64,000 bases of DNA from Apostichopus japonicus. Taxonomy: Eukaryota; Echinodermata; Holothuroidea; Aspidochirotida; Stichopodidae. The DNA is taken from the NCBI RefSeq assembly GCF_037975245.1, contig NC_092569.1:35440668-35504667 (forward strand), given 5' to 3'. The position numbers were made by a program, and so were the translations under genes. The notes below the pieces were generated by a model. The model was given only the letters and a program-made list of their open reading frames with translations. It had not been told where the DNA came from and did not search any database. This document shows, piece by piece, positions 60,601 to 64,000 of this stretch (the stretch's first letter is position 1; every line of letters starts with the position of its first letter).

Positions 60601-63600
60601 GTAAAGATTTCCTTCTAATTACATGTACAAGATTAAGAACAAAGCATTATAAAAATGACCTGAAGGACCGTACTGACCCCTAATACACTTCCTATGTCAG
60701 CAACGAAGCAGTTGTGGCGGCACGTAACTCCGTCCCCTTGGTAGTTTTGATTACAGTAGCATTTACGGACACCGCTCCTCTCAGAACAGGTTGCGTGAAC
60801 ACTACACTGGTAACTCGCCTCGATAATATGGTTGTTTTGGCAAGTTGATCTTCGTGTACATCCTGAATTGATGTAAAACTCGCCAACCTGATTTCAGATA
60901 TTCAGCGAAAAGACACAACAAATAAACAAATTATGAATTTGAAATGTACAGGATTTCAACGGTAGGTGGCCAAAGATTTGTTCCCCTCGAATGATCTAGG
61001 TACGGGTATGAACCTTTATGAAAGTTTTATGAGTTCTTTGAAGCCAACTCCTATATAGGGGCGTAGGGATGCGCCTTAACAAAAAGTAGCTGCAAATATT
61101 GCATTCAACGGCCTATCGCAACTATACATTAGGCATACAAATAAATCTAACCGCAAGACTGTGATAAAAAAGTATCCATAAATTTTTGTGTCAGGCTTAT
61201 CAGTGCATGCACACCCGTAGGAGTGGCCTCGTGATTCCCGACTAAACGTAATATATCCCTTGACTGACAGTTTTGACTGGACTGGCGACAAAAACAAATG
61301 GGTCAATGGCCCCTGCCCAACCACGATGCGCGCGTCACTCGGATATCTGTAAATGTCAAATGAATATTGACAAGTATTAAGAGTAAAGGTTTGCTTCTAA
61401 TTATATGGACAATAATTAAGAACGAAGCATTATAAAAAGGGCATGAAAGAACCGTACTGACCGCTAACACACTTCCTATGTCAGCAACGAAGCAGTTGTG
61501 GCGACACGTCACTCCGTCCCCTTGGTAGTTTTGATTACAGTAGCATTTACGGACACCGTTCCTCTCAGCACAGGTTGCGTGAACACTACACTGGTAACTC
61601 GCCTCTATAAGCTGGTTATTTTGGCAAGTTGATCTTCGTGTACATCCTGAATTGATGTAAAAATCGCCAACCTGATTTAAGATATTCATCAAGTAAGAAA
61701 CAACAAATAAACAAATTATAAATTTGCGGTTGTCACATTAAAATGTATATGATTTCAACGGTGGGTGGCCAATGATAAATCCCCTCGAATGATCTAGGTA
61801 TGGATATGAACCTTTTCGAAAAATGTATGAGGTCTTTCAAGCCAACTCCGATGAATGGGCGTAGGAATCCGCCTTAAAAATTGTAGCCACAAATATTGCA
61901 TTCAACCACTTATCACGACTATATATTAGGCATACAAATGAATCTAACCGCAAGACTGTGAAAAAAGTATCCATGAATTTTTATATCAGGCTTATAAGTG
62001 CATGCACACCCGTAGGAGTGGTCTCGTGATTCCCGAATCAACGTAATATATCCCTCGACTGACAGTTTTGAGAGGACTGTCGACAAAAACAAATGGGTCA
62101 ATGGCCCTGCCCAACAACGATGCGAACGCCACTCAGATATCTGTACTGTAATGTGATTATCGACAAGTATAATAAGTAAAGGTTTCCTTCTAATTACATG
62201 TACAAGATTAAGAACAAAGCATTATAAAAATGACCTGAAGGACCGTACTGACCCCTAATACACTTCCTATGTCAGCAACGAAGCAGTTGTGGCGGCACGT
62301 CACTCCGTCCCCTTGGTAGTTTTGATTACAGTAGCATTTACGGACACCTCTCCTCTTAGTACAGGTTGCGTGACTACTACACTGGTAACTTTCATCTACA
62401 AGCCGGCTGTTCCTACAAGTTGATTTTCGTGTACATCTTGAATTGATGTAAAAGTGGCCCTCCTGTTTTAAGATATTCAGCAAAAAGAAAAACAACAACT
62501 AATAAATGAATTATGCATTTGCGGTTGTCATATTGAAATTTACTGGATTTCAACGATGGGAGGCCACGTGATTCCCGACTTAACGTAATACATCCCTCGA
62601 CTGAAAGTTTTTACTGGATTGGCGACAAAAAACTGGGTCTATAGCCCCTACACAACCACGATGCGCACGCTACTCTGTTATCTGTAAATGCAATGTAATT
62701 ATCGACAAGTATAAATAGTAAAGGTTTGCTTCTAATTATATGGACAATGATTTAAAAAAAAAAAAACATTACAAAATGACCTAAAAGAACCGTACTGACC
62801 CCTAATACACTTCCTTTGTCGGCAACGAAGCAGTTGTGGGTGCACGTCACTCCGTCCCCGTCGTAGTTTGGATTGCAGTAACATTTACGGACACCGTTAA
62901 TCTCAGAACAGGTTGCGTAACTACTACACTGGTAACTCTCATCCACGAGCCGGCTGTTCCTACAAGTTGATTTTTGTGTACATCTTGAATTGATGTAAAA
63001 GTGGCCCTCCTAATTTAAGATATTCAGCGAAAAGAAAAACATCAACTTATAACCGAATTATACATTTGCGACTGTCATAGTAAAATAAACAGAGTTTCAA
63101 CGACGGGTGGCCACGTGATTCATGACTAAACGTAATAAACATACAATAAATCCAACCGCAAGACTGTGAAAAAAGTACGCATGAAATTTTATATCAGGCT
63201 TACAAGTGCATGCACACCCGTAGGAGTGGTCTCGTGATTCCCGAATCAACGTAATATATCCCTCGACTGACAGTTTTGAGAGGACTGTCGACAAAAACAA
63301 ATGGGTCAATGGCCCTGCCCAACAACGATGCGAACGCCACTCAGATATCTCTACTGTAATGTGATTATCGACAAGTATAATAAGTAAAGGTTTCCTTCTA
63401 ATTATATGTACAAGATTAAGAACAAAGCATTATAAAAATGACCTGAAGGACCGTACTGACCCCTAATACACTTCCTTTGTCAGCAACGAAGCAGTTGTGG
63501 CGGCACGTAACTCCGTCCCCTTGGTAGTTTTGATTACAGTAGCATTTACGGACACCGCTCCTCTCAGTACAGGTTGCGTGACTACTACACTGGTAACTTT

Positions 63601-63670
63601 CATCTACAAGCCGGCTGTTCCTACAAGTTGATTTTCGTGTACATCTTGAATTGATGTAAAAGTGGCCCTC
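57314..63670 (-). CDS. EGF-repeat / fibrinogen-related domain protein, 5' end outside window
   Basis: Minus-strand exons in order: 63461-63670, 62800-63009, 62253-62462, 61462-61671, 60678-60887, 59792-60097, 59265-59526, 57314-57672; all joints keep frame, giving 658 visible residues and a TAG stop. The first five exons each encode one Cys-rich EGF-like module. The sixth encodes an EGF-like module fused to the start of the fibrinogen domain (CYELYDSG...GGGWT). The next continues VFQRR...HSGNTG and the last carries the calcium-site region (KDRDNDG) through KIRPV. Proteins of this type are secreted or surface lectin-like recognition molecules (FREP, ficolin, tenascin families); fibrinogen-like proteins are known from sea cucumbers. 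The signal peptide and any further modules lie beyond 64000. Binding partner unknown. Confidence 0.9.
59265..59526 (-). CDS. Middle FReD exon
   Basis: Acceptor ATTTCATAG, then VFQRRSSASEDFYRDWRDYK and a GFGD...HWLGN block, the usual fibrinogen-domain core, ending AGTGGAAATACAG|GTGAGT. 87 codons plus one base, no stops. Confidence 0.92.
59792..60097 (-). CDS. Exon fusing the last EGF-like module to the start of the FReD
   Basis: 102 codons, phase 0 at both ends. VGDFYINSGC... EGF module (Cys pattern as in the upstream exons but ending VTCTSL) runs straight into PKDCYELYDSGTLSDGVYTI and GGGWT, with donor ACG|GTGAGC. Confidence 0.92.
60678..60887 (-). CDS. EGF-like exon 5 (VG subtype)
   Basis: 210 nt, phase 0-0, acceptor CAG|GTTGGC and donor GGG|GTCAGT. 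Starts VGEFYINSGCTRRSTC. Eight Cys, with the C-Y-C...GDGVTC EGF ending, then FVADIGSVLG. It has no internal Met, so it is easily missed by ATG-based ORF finding. Confidence 0.9.
61462..61671 (-). CDS. EGF-like exon 4 (VG subtype)
   Basis: 210 nt, phase 0-0. Near-identical to the EGF part of 59792-60097 (VGDFYINSGCTRRSTC), ending SVLA before GTCAGT. Confidence 0.92.
62253..62462 (-). CDS. EGF-like exon 3 (EG subtype)
   Basis: 210 nt, phase 0-0, acceptor TTTTAAAACAG. Starts EGHFYINSRCTRKSTC with RNSRLVDESYQC, differing consistently from the VG subtype. Confidence 0.92.
62800..63009 (-). CDS. EGF-like exon 2 (EG subtype, most diverged)
   Basis: 210 nt, phase 0-0, acceptor AAATTAG rather than CAG. 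Reads KCYCNPNYDGDGVTCTHNC and SEINGVRK, the most divergent module. Its flanking introns are also shorter than the others. Confidence 0.88.
63461..63670 (-). CDS. EGF-like exon 1 of those visible (EG subtype)
   Basis: 210 nt, phase 0-0, nearly identical to 62253-62462. The intron above it (63671-64000) again resembles the repeated introns, so more modules probably follow outside the window. Confidence 0.92.
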
Positions 63671-64000
63671 CTGTTTTAAGATATTCAGCAAAAAGAAAAA
63701 CAACAACTAATAAATGAATTATGCATTTGCGGTTGTCATTTTTGAAATGTACTGGATTTCAACGATGGGTGGCCAATGATAAATCCCCTCGAATGATCTA
63801 GGTATGGATATGAACCTTTATGAAAGTTTTATGAGTTCTTTGAAGCCAACTCCTATATAGGGGGCGTAGGGATCCGCCTTAACAAAAAGTAGCTGCAAAT
63901 ATTGCATTCAACGGCCTATCGCAACTATACATTAGGCATACAAATAAATCTAACCGCAAGACTGTGATAAAAAAGTATCCATAAATTTTTGTGTCAGGCT

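Larger units (their letters stand above)
60098..64000 (-). repeat. Tandem exon-plus-intron duplication array
   Basis: Introns between EGF exons are copies of each other (CCCCTCGAATGATCTAGGTA, TGCATGCACACCCGTAGGAG, CGTAATATATCCCTCGACTG recur in the same order). Exon-to-exon spacing is 790, 784, 791, 547 and 661 bp. The shorter units are internally deleted. An intronic 60-codon frame (MTHLFLST...) recurs only because it is duplicated. Confidence 0.9.

Noticed and set aside
61076-63309. Recurring ORF MTHLFLSTVLSKLSVEGY between EGF exons
   Set aside because: It is intronic and repeated only because the introns are duplicated; no splice sites join it to the exons.

Overview
This is metazoan DNA: AT-rich, with spliced genes using GT-AG introns, long introns and UTRs, and heavy transposon and satellite content. 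Three features point to a deuterostome, most likely an echinoderm and perhaps a sea cucumber: an EGF/fibrinogen-domain lectin-like gene, a Ty3/gypsy element with the copia-like pol order described from deuterostomes, and a giant foldback element like the sea urchin TU elements. The species is an inference.

Layout. 1-2.9 kb: 5' part of an LTR retrotransposon on the minus strand, with an uninterrupted gag-protease-integrase-zinc-finger ORF leaving the window at base 1. 3.4-7.5 kb: the last three coding exons (+) of a TENT4/Trf4-type non-canonical poly(A) polymerase, with a broken exon copy in an intron. 7.4-23 kb: three copies of the end of that gene and its 3' flank, carrying a ~530 bp TAAA microsatellite and a TTAA-flanked insert. 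11.3-15.6 kb and 29.8-38.7 kb: two diverged copies of another locus, each with a tiny first exon encoding an MGxC N-terminus; the second can be joined into a 58-residue protein. 24-44 kb: mostly non-autonomous DNA transposons (hAT-like elements with 8-bp target duplications, a 2 kb foldback, a TA-flanked MITE), minisatellites and a LINE relic. 45.6-50.9 kb: a 5.3 kb inverted repeat built from ~180 bp tandem repeats. 51-53.5 kb: a GATATC-rich tract, an LTR with decayed gag, and a LINE 3' end. 57-64 kb (-): the 3' part of a secreted-type gene with six EGF-like modules and a C-terminal fibrinogen-related domain.

The intact host genes are the poly(A) polymerase (RNA tailing) and the EGF/fibrinogen gene (probable extracellular recognition protein); nothing suggests they work together. 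The most unusual points are a Tyr/Cys-rich insertion inside the fibrinogen fold, the phase 0-0 210-nt EGF exon array, the giant foldback satellite, a ~100 bp hairpin module recurring in different elements, and the IN-before-RT retroelement. Several insertions can be dated relative to segmental duplications because an empty paralogous site is also in the window.
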